Assembly: GCF_043195135.1 (NCBI RefSeq)
Contig: NZ_JBAFWP010000005.1
Length of the DNA: 64,000 bases
Source of the DNA: NCEH01 sp043195135
Lineage (GTDB): Bacteria; Pseudomonadota; Alphaproteobacteria; Rhizobiales; Xanthobacteraceae
Strand: one strand, 5' to 3'
Each line of letters opens with the position of its first letter. Position 1 is the stretch's first letter. The position numbers and the translations under genes are program-made. Positions 11,787 to 20,572 of this stretch are shown piece after piece. The notes under the pieces are model-generated. The model was not told where the DNA came from. It saw only the letters and a program-made list of their open reading frames with translations, and did not search any database.

Positions 11787-13943
11787 CTATCGCCGCCCGC
11801 GCGGCGCCGGCGGCTTGCCTTCGCGCGCCGGCCGGCCACCTTTCTTTGTGGAACGGCGTTCCGGCGAAGGGTTCTTGGAGGAAGTTGTTTTGGGCGAAGT
11901 GGTCTTAGCGGAAGGGCTTTTGGACGCTGCGCTCTTGGACGCAACGCCCTTGGAAACGGTATCTTCCGAAGCGGCCGCGGCGGATGCGGATTTGGCAGGC
12001 TTCTTCTGGCCCGCCGGCGGCGCCGGCGGGTGCCGGGCGCCGGAGGGTTTCGCGGCGGCGGCCTTTGCCTCGTTCCGGGGCGCTTTGGACCGGCGGCGCG
12101 GCTCGGCTGCGGCTGCGCGCGCTTTCGGCGCACCCGGCAGGGTGGTGCCCCGGCCGGGTGCGCTCTCGCCGGCGCTCTTCCCCGCGCTCTTCCCCGCTCG
12201 CTTGGTCGCTCGCTTGGTCGCGCCGCGCCGAACCTGGCCGTTGACCTGCGCGGAGCTCCGCGCCCACCCACCCTCGGGAATGCCGATGTCGCTGCGCTTC
12301 AGGAGATAGTCGAGCCCGCCGACGCGATACCAGCGATAGCCATAGCCTTCGAGATAGATGCAGTGCGTCCCGTCGCTGCCCGCCTCGCTATGGCTGTTGG
12401 CGAGCACGTCCACCAGCGAGGCGCCGTCCTCGACTTTGCCCACGTCGAGCTCGATCTCCAGCGGCGATTGGCAAAGATTGAGGATGACGACCACGGAATT
12501 GTTGCGCCAATCATAGCGGATCGCCAGCACCGCCGGATTGCCGCTCTCAAGCACCGTGAAATCGCCCCAGCCGATTTCCGGCATCTCCGTGCGCATGCGG
12601 ATCATGCGCTCCATCCAATTGAGGAAGGAATTGGGGTCGCGCCGCTGGGCGGCGACATTCACATGGCTGTAGCCATAGGGGCCTTGGCTGATCACCGGCA
12701 ACACCGGCTGCGCGCTCTTGGTGAAGCCTCCGTTCGGCTCCGTGGACCATTGCATGGGCGTGCGCGCGCAATTGCGCTCGGGCAGGGACAGGTCGTCGCC
12801 CATGGCGATCTCGTCGCCATAGCGCAGCACCGGCGTGCCGGGCAGGGAAAACATCAGGCAATAGGCGAGTTCCAGCCGCGCCCGGTCGCCCTCCAGCATG
12901 GGCGCCAGCCGGCGGCGGATGCCGCGGTCGTAGAGCTGCATGTCCTTCTCCGGCCCGAACGCGGCGAACACCTTCGCCTGCTCGTCCTTCCCCAGCCGCC
13001 CGAGGTCCAGCTCATCGTGGTTGCGCAGGAACTGGCCCCATTGGGCGGTTGCCGGGCGCCCTTTCGTCGCCTGCATGGCGGTCTTGAGCGGGCCGGCGTC
13101 CGAGGCGGCAAGGGCATAGAAGGACGCCTGGTTGACCTGGAAATTGAACATCATGTGCATGCGGTCGCCGTCGCGGCCGAAATAGTCGAAATTCACTTCG
13201 GGCAGGACATTGGCCTCGGCGAGGACGATGCAGTCGCCCTGCCGCCATTGCAGGAACTCGCGGAAGGTGCGCAGCAGGTCGAAGCGCTCCTTCGGCGTGG
13301 TCACGTCCGCGCCCTTTTCGGCGATCACGAACGGCACCGCATCCATGCGGAAGCCGCTGACCCCGAGCTCGATCCAGAAGCCCATGATCTTCAGGATCTC
13401 CGCCACCACCAGGGGATTTTGCGTGTTGAGGTCGGGCTGGAAATCGTAAAAGCGGTGGAAATAATAGCTGCCGGCGGTCTTGTTGCGGGTCCAGGTGCTC
13501 TTCTGCACGCCGGGAAACACCATGCCCTCGTTCGCCGACTTGGGCTTGGTCTTCGACCACACATACCAGTCGCGATAGATCGACGTAGGATCGGCGCAGG
13601 CCTCCTTGAACCAGGGATGCTCGTCGGACGTGTGGTTCACCACGAGGTCGATCAGCACCCGCATGCCGCGCTGCTTGGCGGCGTGGGTGAATTCCACGAA
13701 ATCGCCGAGCGTGCCGTAGCGCGGGTCGACGCTGTAATAGTCGCAGATGTCGTAACCGTCGTCCCGGCACGGTGATTTCTGGAACGGCGCCAGCCACACC
13801 GCCGTCACGCCGAGGCCATGCAGATAGTCCAGGCGCCGCATCAGGCCGGGAAAATCGCCGACCCCGTCGCCGTTGGAATCCATGAAGGTGCCGACATTGA
13901 GGGAATAAAGAACCGCGTTCTTGTACCAGAGGTCGTTGATCAT
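11787..13943 (-). CDS. GH13 alpha-amylase family, trehalose-synthase-like, with basic tail
   Basis: A 718-residue protein. Residues 1 to about 560 are a GH13 barrel like TreS-type enzymes, which interconvert maltose and trehalose by transglycosylation. The catalytic triad is visible: D201 (SGFRMDAVPF), E243 (VLAEANV) and D310 (RNHDELD), with the calcium-site motif DSNGDGVGDF at 22-31. The last 140 or so residues are an unusual low-complexity tail of Lys, Ala, Ser, Pro and Arg with repeated KSAGKSA- and SKS-like units, resembling histone-H1-like tails. No maltokinase domain is present. The ATG at 13943 gives the standard N-terminus (MINDLWYKNAVLY). Neighbours give no pathway hint. Family firm; exact reaction inferred. 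Confidence 0.88.
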   Translation of the reverse strand: MINDLWYKNAVLYSLNVGTFMDSNGDGVGDFPGLMRRLDYLHGLGVTAVWLAPFQKSPCRDDGYDICDYYSVDPRYGTLGDFVEFTHAAKQRGMRVLIDLVVNHTSDEHPWFKEACADPTSIYRDWYVWSKTKPKSANEGMVFPGVQKSTWTRNKTAGSYYFHRFYDFQPDLNTQNPLVVAEILKIMGFWIELGVSGFRMDAVPFVIAEKGADVTTPKERFDLLRTFREFLQWRQGDCIVLAEANVLPEVNFDYFGRDGDRMHMMFNFQVNQASFYALAASDAGPLKTAMQATKGRPATAQWGQFLRNHDELDLGRLGKDEQAKVFAAFGPEKDMQLYDRGIRRRLAPMLEGDRARLELAYCLMFSLPGTPVLRYGDEIAMGDDLSLPERNCARTPMQWSTEPNGGFTKSAQPVLPVISQGPYGYSHVNVAAQRRDPNSFLNWMERMIRMRTEMPEIGWGDFTVLESGNPAVLAIRYDWRNNSVVVILNLCQSPLEIELDVGKVEDGASLVDVLANSHSEAGSDGTHCIYLEGYGYRWYRVGGLDYLLKRSDIGIPEGGWARSSAQVNGQVRRGATKRATKRAGKSAGKSAGESAPGRGTTLPGAPKARAAAAEPRRRSKAPRNEAKAAAAKPSGARHPPAPPAGQKKPAKSASAAAASEDTVSKGVASKSAASKSPSAKTTSPKTTSSKNPSPERRSTKKGGRPAREGKPPAPRGRR

Positions 13944-14077
13944 GGGCGCGCGCTCCGGCGCCCGATGCGCCACGCGAGCAACCGCGCGGCGGCGGTGAAG
14001 GTTCCCAGGAAATGCGAGAGTGATGCGGCTTCTCGCCAACATGCACGGCACCACTGCCCCCCAATCGGATTTCATGC

Positions 14078-14083
14078 TATACT
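14078..14083 (+). promoter_or_regulatory. Candidate -10 box for the small gene at 14116
   Basis: TATACT lies in an unusually AT-rich stretch (about 14070-14105), 32 bases before the ATG at 14116. No good -35 is visible at the right distance, so this is a weak call. Confidence 0.35.
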
Positions 14084-14115
14084 AATCTAACGCATATAAG
14101 GATTTAAGAACGCGC

Positions 14116-14316
14116 ATGACTAAGATACGAGTATTTGAGTACGGACGATATGACATAGCAACTGACGAAATCATCGCCGTGCATGGGCAGTGGGCAACAA
14201 AGGAAATGATTGCTTTGCTGCGCGCCGATCCCATCGGCCCAGGTATGGAAGTGGATGAGGGTTCTGTTTTCGAAGGGCGGCTTTTGCAAAAAAGCCCCGA
14301 AGCGAATGGGGTGTAA
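14116..14316 (+). CDS. Small hypothetical protein in a low-GC islet
   Basis: This 66-residue frame (begins MTKIRVFEYGRYDIATDEII) has balanced composition and codon use much less GC-biased than its neighbours, which suggests a real but foreign or young gene. It has no recognised domain. A weak AAGGA is 13 bases upstream of the ATG. The islet runs from about 14070 to 14360. An antisense frame on the minus strand is also open but has a less natural composition. Confidence 0.5.
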   Translation: MTKIRVFEYGRYDIATDEIIAVHGQWATKEMIALLRADPIGPGMEVDEGSVFEGRLLQKSPEANGV

Positions 14317-14586
14317 GGTACAAAAGCCCTAGTAAGCGGTAAATTAGCTTTGAGGCTTTAATACCGGTATCTGCAACGCTCTTGTTTCGCCCCCGCCATT
14401 GCCCTTGCGCGCGGTCGGTGCTAAGAACGCGCCCTTCTCACGGACGGCAACGCCGATCCAGCCGACCGGGCCGAGAGCCCGGAGGTCCCCGCCCGACAGC
14501 GCTGTGCGCCCTCGGGCGTGTTCTGCGTTGCGCCTGTTCTTGGGAAAAGCCCTTCGGCGATGAGCCGGAGATACCCGGACGGACCC

Positions 14587-16125
14587 ATGTTCGACAGCCT
14601 TTCCGACCGCCTCGGCGGCATACTCGACAAGCTCAAGCGGCGTGGCTCCCTCACCGAGGCCGACGTCTCCGAAGCCATGCGCGAGGTTCGGCGCGCTTTG
14701 CTCGAAGCCGACGTGGCGCTCGACGTGGTGCGCGAATTCATCGACAAGGTGCGCGCCCGGGCCGTCGGCGCGGAAGTCATCAAGTCGGTGACGCCCGGCC
14801 AGATGGTGGTCAAGATCGTCCATGACGAGCTGGTGGCGGTGCTGGGCTCGGACGCCGAACCCATCGATCTGCATGCCGCAGCTCCCGTTCCCATGCTGAT
14901 GGTCGGCCTCCAGGGCTCGGGCAAGACCACCACCACCGCCAAGATCGCCAAGCGCCTGACCGAGCGCGGCAAGCGGCGCGTGCTGATGGCGTCCCTCGAC
15001 ACCCGCCGCCCCGCCGCCATGGAGCAATTGGCGACCCTCGGCACCCAGGTCGGCGTCGCCACCTTGCCGATCGTGCCCGGCCAGAGCGCGGTGCAGATCG
15101 CCAAGCGCGCGATCGAGGCGGCGAAGTTCGGCAATTACGATGTCGTCATGCTCGACACCGCCGGTCGCGTCACGCTCGACGAGGCGCTGATGGCGGAGGT
15201 GGCCGAGGTCAAGGCCGCCACCCATCCCCACGAGATCCTGCTGGTGGCCGACAGCCTCACCGGCCAGGACGCGGTCAACACCGCGAAAGCCTTCGACGGC
15301 CGCGTCGGCATCACGGGCATCGTGCTGACCCGCGCCGACGGCGACGGACGCGGCGGCGCCGCGCTCTCCATGCGCTCGGTCACCGGCAAGCCCATCAAGC
15401 TGCTCGGCACCGGCGAAAAGATGGACGCGCTGGAGGATTTCGATCCCCGCCGCGTGGCCGGCCGCATCCTCGGCATGGGCGACGTGGTCGCCCTGGTGGA
15501 GAAAGCCGCCGAGAACATCGACATCGAGAAGGCGAAAGCAGTCGCCGAGAAGATGCGCAAGGGCGCATTCGACCTCGAAGACCTGCGCGACCAGCTGGCC
15601 CAGATGCAGAAGATGGGCGGCATGACGGGCGTGCTTGGCATGCTGCCCGGCATCGCCAAGGTGAAGAACCAGATCGCCTCGGCCAATCTCGACGACAAGG
15701 TGTTCAAGCGCCAGACCGCCATCATCAATTCCATGACCCGCCAGGAGCGGCGCAACCCGAAGGTGCTCGACGCCTCGCGCAAGCGCCGCGTGGCGGCCGG
15801 CTCCGGCACCAAGGTGGAAGAGATCAACCGCCTGCTGAAGATGCATCGCCAGATGGCCGACATGATGAAGGCCATGGGCGGCGCGGCCGGCAAGCGCGGC
15901 CCCATGGCGGGGCTCGCCAGCATGTTCGGCATCGGCGGCGGCGCTCCCTCCCCCGAGATGCTCCAGCAGATGGCCGAGAAGATGCCCGGCGGCATGCCGG
16001 GCGCGGGGGGCGGCGGGCTGCCGCCGAACTTCCCCGGCTTCGGCGGTGGCGGCCTTCCGGCCAAATTCCCCGGACTTCCCAAGGGCCCCGGCCTGCCGGG
16101 TCTCGGGGGCCCGAAGAAGAAATAG
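14587..16125 (+). CDS. ffh: Signal recognition particle protein Ffh (SRP54)
   Basis: This 512-residue GTPase binds 4.5S RNA and signal sequences of nascent inner-membrane proteins and hands ribosomes to FtsY. It shows the N domain (MFDSLSDRLGGILDKLKRRG), G-domain P-loop GLQGSGKTTT, DTRRPAAMEQL, DTAGR, TRADGDGRGGAA, then the methionine-rich M domain. The C-terminus has a Gly/Pro/Met-rich tail of about 80 residues beyond the E. coli length. An in-frame ATG at 14560 would add nine residues; 14587 fits the family. It opens the classic ffh-rpsP-rimM-trmD-rplS order. I saw no 4.5S RNA gene nearby. Confidence 0.97.
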   Translation: MFDSLSDRLGGILDKLKRRGSLTEADVSEAMREVRRALLEADVALDVVREFIDKVRARAVGAEVIKSVTPGQMVVKIVHDELVAVLGSDAEPIDLHAAAPVPMLMVGLQGSGKTTTTAKIAKRLTERGKRRVLMASLDTRRPAAMEQLATLGTQVGVATLPIVPGQSAVQIAKRAIEAAKFGNYDVVMLDTAGRVTLDEALMAEVAEVKAATHPHEILLVADSLTGQDAVNTAKAFDGRVGITGIVLTRADGDGRGGAALSMRSVTGKPIKLLGTGEKMDALEDFDPRRVAGRILGMGDVVALVEKAAENIDIEKAKAVAEKMRKGAFDLEDLRDQLAQMQKMGGMTGVLGMLPGIAKVKNQIASANLDDKVFKRQTAIINSMTRQERRNPKVLDASRKRRVAAGSGTKVEEINRLLKMHRQMADMMKAMGGAAGKRGPMAGLASMFGIGGGAPSPEMLQQMAEKMPGGMPGAGGGGLPPNFPGFGGGGLPAKFPGLPKGPGLPGLGGPKKK

Positions 16126-16233
16126 CCTGTTCACCCCATTCTCAGCGCCGCCCGCCCCGCCCATCGGCACCCGGCATGCGGCGCTGGAAGAGACACACGA
16201 ACCCAAAGACAGACGTTTGAAAGGAAAACCAAA

Positions 16234-16617
16234 ATGTCCCTGAAGATCCGGCTCGCCCGTGGCGGCGCCAAGAAGCGGCCCTATTATCGCATCGTGATCG
16301 CCGACGCCCGTTCGCCGCGTGACGGCCGCTTCATCGAGAAGATCGGCACCTTCAATCCGCTTCTCGCCAAGGATTCGGCCGAACGTGTCGTGCTCGACGT
16401 GGAGAAGGCCAAGGCCTGGCTCGAAAAGGGCGCCCAGCCCACCGACCGCGTGGCCCGCTTCCTCGACGCCCAGGGCCTGCTGACCCGCGACGCCCGCTCC
16501 AACCCCAAGAAGGGCGAGCCCGGCAAGAAGGCCCAGGAGCGCGCCGCCGAGCGCGCCAAGGCCGCCGAAGCCGCCGCTGCGGCGGCTGCCGCCGGCGCCG
16601 AAGCCTCGGCCGAGTGA
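16234..16617 (+). CDS. rpsP: 30S ribosomal protein S16
   Basis: A 127-residue ribosomal protein needed for 30S assembly. The first 80 residues are typical S16 (MSLKIRLARGGAKKRPYYRI, then DARSPRDGRFIEKIGTFNP). The remaining 45 or so form an extended Lys/Ala/Glu tail not found in E. coli S16, as often seen in alphaproteobacteria. AAAGGAAAAC precedes the ATG. It lies 108 bp after ffh and 116 bp before rimM. Confidence 0.97.
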   Translation: MSLKIRLARGGAKKRPYYRIVIADARSPRDGRFIEKIGTFNPLLAKDSAERVVLDVEKAKAWLEKGAQPTDRVARFLDAQGLLTRDARSNPKKGEPGKKAQERAAERAKAAEAAAAAAAAGAEASAE

Positions 16618-16733
16618 TGGTCCCCGCCGGGCCTCGCGCCCGGCGGCCGCACGACCCGGCAGGGCGCTTCCTCCATGGCAGCGCCCCCGCCTTCCTTCGC
16701 CCGGACCGCCCGGCGACCTGGCAGAAGCACGTC

Positions 16734-17276
16734 ATGACAGACCAAATCCTGATCGCCCGCATCGGCGCTCCCCATGGCGTGAGGGGCGAGGTGCGCCTGT
16801 TCGCATTCGGCGAAGATCCCCTCGCCCTGCGGCGCTACAAACTCTCCACGGCCGCCGGCAAGCGGATCCGCATCCTGTCCCTGCGCGAGGCGAAAGAGCA
16901 TTTCGTCGCCCGCATCGACGGCGTCGCCGACCGCACCGCCGCCGAGGCCCTGACCAATACGGATTTGTTCGTTGCCCGCGCCGACCTGCCGCCGCCGGAA
17001 GAGGACGCCTTCTATCATGCGGACCTCATCGGCCTTTCGGTGGAAGATGCGGCCGGCACGCGCCTTGGCGCGGTGACCGCGCTGCATGATTTCGGCGCCG
17101 GCGACATTCTCGAATATCTGCCCGAGGGCGGCGGCAAGACCCGCCTCGTGCCCTTCACCAAGGCCGCCGTGCCGGTGGTCGATCTCGCGACGCGGCGCGT
17201 CGTGGTGGTGGAGGAAGCCGAGGACGAAGACGCGCCGGAGGGCGCCGAGAACGATGTGGAGGAAGGCGAGGAATAG
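16734..17276 (+). CDS. rimM: 16S rRNA processing protein RimM
   Basis: This 180-residue 30S maturation factor binds S19 and the 16S head. It has an N-terminal RimM beta-barrel (ILIARIGAPHGVRGEVRLFAF) and a C-terminal PRC-barrel (FYHADLIGLSVED to the DFGAGDILE motif and LVPFTKAAVPVVD). The C-terminus is strongly acidic. The ATG at 16734 is chosen because it begins the conserved domain; the open frame extends back to the rpsP stop. Position between rpsP and trmD supports the call. Confidence 0.95.
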   Translation: MTDQILIARIGAPHGVRGEVRLFAFGEDPLALRRYKLSTAAGKRIRILSLREAKEHFVARIDGVADRTAAEALTNTDLFVARADLPPPEEDAFYHADLIGLSVEDAAGTRLGAVTALHDFGAGDILEYLPEGGGKTRLVPFTKAAVPVVDLATRRVVVVEEAEDEDAPEGAENDVEEGEE

Positions 17277-17318
17277 GCGCCATTTGACGCCGCCGCCCGC
17301 CTCCCCCATCACAGCGCC

Positions 17319-18020
17319 ATGATGTTTCGCGCCTCCGTCCTCACGCTCTATCCGGAGATGTTTCCCGGTCCCCTCGGCCACGCGCTCGCCGGCAAGGCGC
17401 TGGCGGCCGGCCTGTGGGCGCTGGAAGCGGTGCAGATCCGCGACCATGCCCGCGACAAGCACCGCTCAGTGGACGACACGCCTGCCGGCGGCGGCCCCGG
17501 CATGGTGATGCGCGCCGACGTGCTCGCCGCCGCCATCGATGCGGTCGCGCCCGAGGGCGACCCCCGCCCGCGCCTGCTCATGACCCCGCGCGGCCGCCCT
17601 CTGACCCAGGCCCGCGTGCGCGACCTCGCGGCAGGGCCGGGCGCGGTGATCCTCTGCGGCCGGTTCGAGGGCGTGGACGAGCGCGTGATCGCCGCGCGCG
17701 ACCTGGAAGAAATATGCGTCGGCGACGTGGTGCTGTCCGGCGGGGAGAGCGCGGCGCTGCTTCTGCTCGATGCCTGCGTGCGGCTCATTCCGGGCGTCAT
17801 GGGCAAGATCGAGAGCGGGACCGACGAGAGTTTTTCCGCCGGCCTGCTGGAATATCCCCAATACACCCGCCCCCAGCTGTTCGAGGGCGCGCCGATCCCC
17901 AACGTGCTCACCAGCGGCGATCACGCCCGCATCCGCGCCTGGCGCCGGTCGGAAGCGGTGAAGGCCACGCGCGCGCGCCGGCCCGACCTGCTCGGCCCGG
18001 ACGATCAGGACGGGATGTGA
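17319..18020 (+). CDS. trmD: tRNA (guanine-N1-)-methyltransferase
   Basis: A 233-residue SPOUT methyltransferase that makes m1G37 in tRNAs and so prevents +1 frameshifts. Visible family features are FRASVLTLYPEMFPGPLG at the start, the DDTPAGGGPGMVMR loop, the knot segment LCGRFEGVDERVI, VGDVVLSGGESAALLLLD, and EYPQYTRPQLFEG near the end. Either of two adjacent ATGs (17319 or 17322) may be used. It follows rimM by 42 bp. Confidence 0.96.
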   Translation: MMFRASVLTLYPEMFPGPLGHALAGKALAAGLWALEAVQIRDHARDKHRSVDDTPAGGGPGMVMRADVLAAAIDAVAPEGDPRPRLLMTPRGRPLTQARVRDLAAGPGAVILCGRFEGVDERVIAARDLEEICVGDVVLSGGESAALLLLDACVRLIPGVMGKIESGTDESFSAGLLEYPQYTRPQLFEGAPIPNVLTSGDHARIRAWRRSEAVKATRARRPDLLGPDDQDGM

Positions 18021-18194
18021 CCGGCCGGCGCACCGCCGCCCGTGTGACGGACGCATGAACAAAGGGCATGACAGGCGAAGCGTTCTGCGGTATAGCCCCG
18101 CCGTCCCCCTAATTTAAAACGACACGATGTGGCGCCGGGGCACCCCAGTCCTCGGGCTGGCGGCGTATGGCGACCGCATGAAAGTTGGTGACAC

Positions 18195-18599
18195 ATGAAC
18201 ATCATTCAGACCCTTGAAGCAGAACAGGCCGCCCGCCTCGCCGAAAAGCGGCCCACCCCGGACTTCCAGCCCGGCGATACCGTGATCGTCAATGTGAAGG
18301 TCGTGGAAGGCGAGCGCACCCGCGTGCAGGCCTATGAAGGCGTCGTGATCGCCCGCAACGGCGGCGGTCTCAACGAGAGCTTCACCGTGCGCAAGATTTC
18401 CTACGGCGAAGGCGTGGAACGCGTGTTCCCGATCTATTCGCCGCTGATCGATTCCATCAAGCTGGTGCGCCGGGGCAAGGTGCGCCGCGCCAAGCTCTAT
18501 TATCTGCGCGACCGTCGCGGCAAGTCCGCCCGTATCGCCGAGCGCACCGATCGCCGCGACGAGAGCGGCAAGAAGGTCAAGTCCGCTTCGACGAAGTGA
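18195..18599 (+). CDS. rplS: 50S ribosomal protein L19
   Basis: A 134-residue L19 at the 30S/50S interface. Recognisable by the DFQPGDTVIVNVKVVEG segment, RVQAYEGVVIARNGGGL, the FTVRKISYGEGVERVFPIYSP core and the basic C-terminus with RRGKVRRAKLYYLRDRRGK. It is separated from trmD by 174 bp, which may hold an extra promoter, and it is followed by a strong intrinsic terminator. Confidence 0.97.
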   Translation: MNIIQTLEAEQAARLAEKRPTPDFQPGDTVIVNVKVVEGERTRVQAYEGVVIARNGGGLNESFTVRKISYGEGVERVFPIYSPLIDSIKLVRRGKVRRAKLYYLRDRRGKSARIAERTDRRDESGKKVKSASTK

Positions 18600-18634
18600 G
18601 GCTTCGCCGGGCTTTCGGGTTCGGCACGCTCTTG

Positions 18635-18668
18635 AACGCCGTCGGGTGCGCCCGGCGGCGTTTTTTAT
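18635..18668 (+). terminator. Intrinsic terminator after rplS
   Basis: A twelve-base stem (AACGCCGTCGGG / CCCGGCGGCGTT, one G-U pair) with a TGCG loop followed by a T-run, 35 bases after the rplS stop. It closes the ffh-rplS block. Confidence 0.93.
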
Positions 18669-18738
18669 TGCCCCTGGTCCTTTCCCCGCCCCCACGCAGC
18701 GATGCCGCGCCGCGCGCTTCTGGGCTAGCATCGGCGGC

Positions 18739-19596
18739 ATGAAACCCGTGGCGCCCTTCCCGCTCGCGCTGATCCTGGGCGCCCTCGCCTCGGTCGCCCT
18801 CGCCTGGGTCGCCAGCGCAGCGCCGCTGGCCGCCCAGCCGCCGGGCCGATGCGCGGCGAGCCTTCCCGCGCTGCAGGACGGCGCGGCCGGCTGGATCGTG
18901 CGCGATCTATCGGTGAATGGCGAAGCGCAGCGCCTCGTCCTGTTCTCGCCCCCGGCGCCCCGCGCGACCCTCGTGATGCTGCCCGGAGGCAGCGGGAAGA
19001 TCGATATCCGCTGCGACGGGACCTTCGGGCACCCGGACAATTTCCTCGTGCGGACCCGCGCGCTCTGGCTCGCGCGCGGATATGCGGTGCTCATTCCCGA
19101 CGCGGCCGGCAACCGCACCCTGCGCGGCCGGCGCAGCACGCCCGCTTATGCCGCAACGGTGCGCGCGCTGGTCGCCGTCGCGAAGGAACAGGCCGACCGC
19201 CCGGTCATTCTCATGGGCACGAGCCAGGGCTCGATCGCCGCCATGAACGGCGCCGCCACGCTGCCGGGGGGAGAGATCGCCGCCCTGGTCCTCACGGAAT
19301 CGGTCTCGCGTCTTGGCGGAAGCGGGGAAACCGTGTTCGACGCCCATCCCGAAGCGGTCCATGTGCCGGTGCTGGTGGTCGCGAACACCGACGATGCCTG
19401 CTTCGTCGCGCCGCCGCAGGATGCGCCGAAGATCGTGACGCAGCTTGTCCGGTCGCCGTCCGTGCGGCTGCTAAACCTCTCCGGTGGGATGCTGAAGAGC
19501 AAGCCATGCGGCTCGCTGTCCCCGCACGGCTATTTCGGCATCGAGGATAAAGCGGTGGGGGCGATCGCGGACTGGATCGACGCGCAGCTGAAATAG
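18739..19596 (+). CDS. Exported alpha/beta hydrolase
   Basis: A 285-residue protein with a signal peptide (PLALILGALASVALAWVASAAP, probable cut near residue 30) and an alpha/beta-hydrolase fold. It shows an oxyanion-type LPGGSGK segment, the nucleophile elbow GTSQGS, and a late ANTDDACF segment that could hold the acid, with a histidine in SPHGYFG. The substrate is unknown; dienelactone-hydrolase-like or esterase activity is plausible. Four cysteines may form disulfides. The ATG at 18739 begins the signal peptide. It is convergent with the glycosyltransferase gene, with four bases between the stops. Confidence 0.8.
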   Translation: MKPVAPFPLALILGALASVALAWVASAAPLAAQPPGRCAASLPALQDGAAGWIVRDLSVNGEAQRLVLFSPPAPRATLVMLPGGSGKIDIRCDGTFGHPDNFLVRTRALWLARGYAVLIPDAAGNRTLRGRRSTPAYAATVRALVAVAKEQADRPVILMGTSQGSIAAMNGAATLPGGEIAALVLTESVSRLGGSGETVFDAHPEAVHVPVLVVANTDDACFVAPPQDAPKIVTQLVRSPSVRLLNLSGGMLKSKPCGSLSPHGYFGIEDKAVGAIADWIDAQLK

Positions 19597-19600
19597 CCGT

Positions 19601-20506
19601 TCATGCCGCCGCGTCGGCCAGCAGGCGCGCGAGGAGGCCCTCCGGATCCGCCTCGAAGGCCGCACGCACCCGCTCCAGCGCTGCCGCGCCGCCCCCGCGA
19701 TGCCCGGCGCCCCCCACATGCAGCCAGGCGTCGGCAAGAAGATACGGCTCGCGCGCCCCCGCGCCATCGCCCAGATAGACTTGGCGCGTCTGCGCGCAGC
19801 GAATGTCCTCAAGGCGCATGTGCCGGTAGAGCCGATGCCAGTTCTGCCCGCCGGTATCCAGGGTCAGGGGCGTATCGGTGCCGAAATCCAGGGCCAGCGC
19901 GGCGGTCGCGGCATAGTCGAACACGCTGTAGCCGGGCCACAGGAACCAGCCGCCGAAGCGCGCCCCGTGGCGGACCATGCCATAGGCCGGCTGGCCGGCG
20001 ACGCGGGCGGAAAGATCGTCCCTCGCCAGCGGCACGAGGTCATGATCCAGCAGCGCGAACACCTTGGGTTCGGTCGGCCGGATGAGGTTGTGATAGATCC
20101 AGTTCAGCGCCACCGCGTGGCTGCGCGATCCGTTGGTGGTGAAACGCCCGAGCGGCGCGGGCGGCAACGGGCAATAGATGTGGCCGCGCGCGGCGCACAC
20201 TGCTGCAATACGCGCGCGGGCCTCGGCCTGATTGGAATTGTCGCACACCACAAGCGGCGTGCCCGGCAGGAACCGCGCCATGGCCTGCGACAGCAGCGCC
20301 ACGGCCTCCGGCAGGTTGAAGGCCACGGTGAAGGCCAGAGTGCCGCCGCGATGGGCGGCCAGCGCGCGTTGCACCGCCTCCTGGCCGGGCGCGCGGCACC
20401 GGCGATAGATGCGATCCACGAGAATGTTGCGCCCGCGCCGCGCGGCGTGCGCCAACGGGGCGCCCCGCATCCAGTCCCGCAGCGAATAATCCGTTAATGC
20501 GCGCAT
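19601..20506 (-). CDS. Glycosyltransferase-like protein
   Basis: A 301-residue soluble protein. It has a Rossmann-like start of a GT-A fold (TLAFTVAFNLPEAVALLSQAM, then PLVVCDNSN) and an acidic FALLDHDLVPL segment in the place of a DXD metal/nucleotide-sugar site, so a family-2-like glycosyltransferase is the best guess. It lies 66 bp downstream of a GT-C-type membrane protein on the same strand, which supports a role in glycan assembly. No acceptor can be proposed. An alternative is a nucleotide-diphospho-sugar-binding protein of unknown function. Confidence 0.6.
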   Translation of the reverse strand: MRALTDYSLRDWMRGAPLAHAARRGRNILVDRIYRRCRAPGQEAVQRALAAHRGGTLAFTVAFNLPEAVALLSQAMARFLPGTPLVVCDNSNQAEARARIAAVCAARGHIYCPLPPAPLGRFTTNGSRSHAVALNWIYHNLIRPTEPKVFALLDHDLVPLARDDLSARVAGQPAYGMVRHGARFGGWFLWPGYSVFDYAATAALALDFGTDTPLTLDTGGQNWHRLYRHMRLEDIRCAQTRQVYLGDGAGAREPYLLADAWLHVGGAGHRGGGAAALERVRAAFEADPEGLLARLLADAAA

Positions 20507-20572
20507 GGAACGGCGTTGTCGCGGCGTCGCCGGCCGGCGTCAAGGCGCCGTATGTAAGCGAAGGTCACTGGC

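Noticed and set aside
14317..14586. 4.5S/SRP RNA gene upstream of ffh
   Set aside because: The conserved SRP RNA tip (GGTCAGG...GGAAGGAAGCAGCC type) is not present on either strand.
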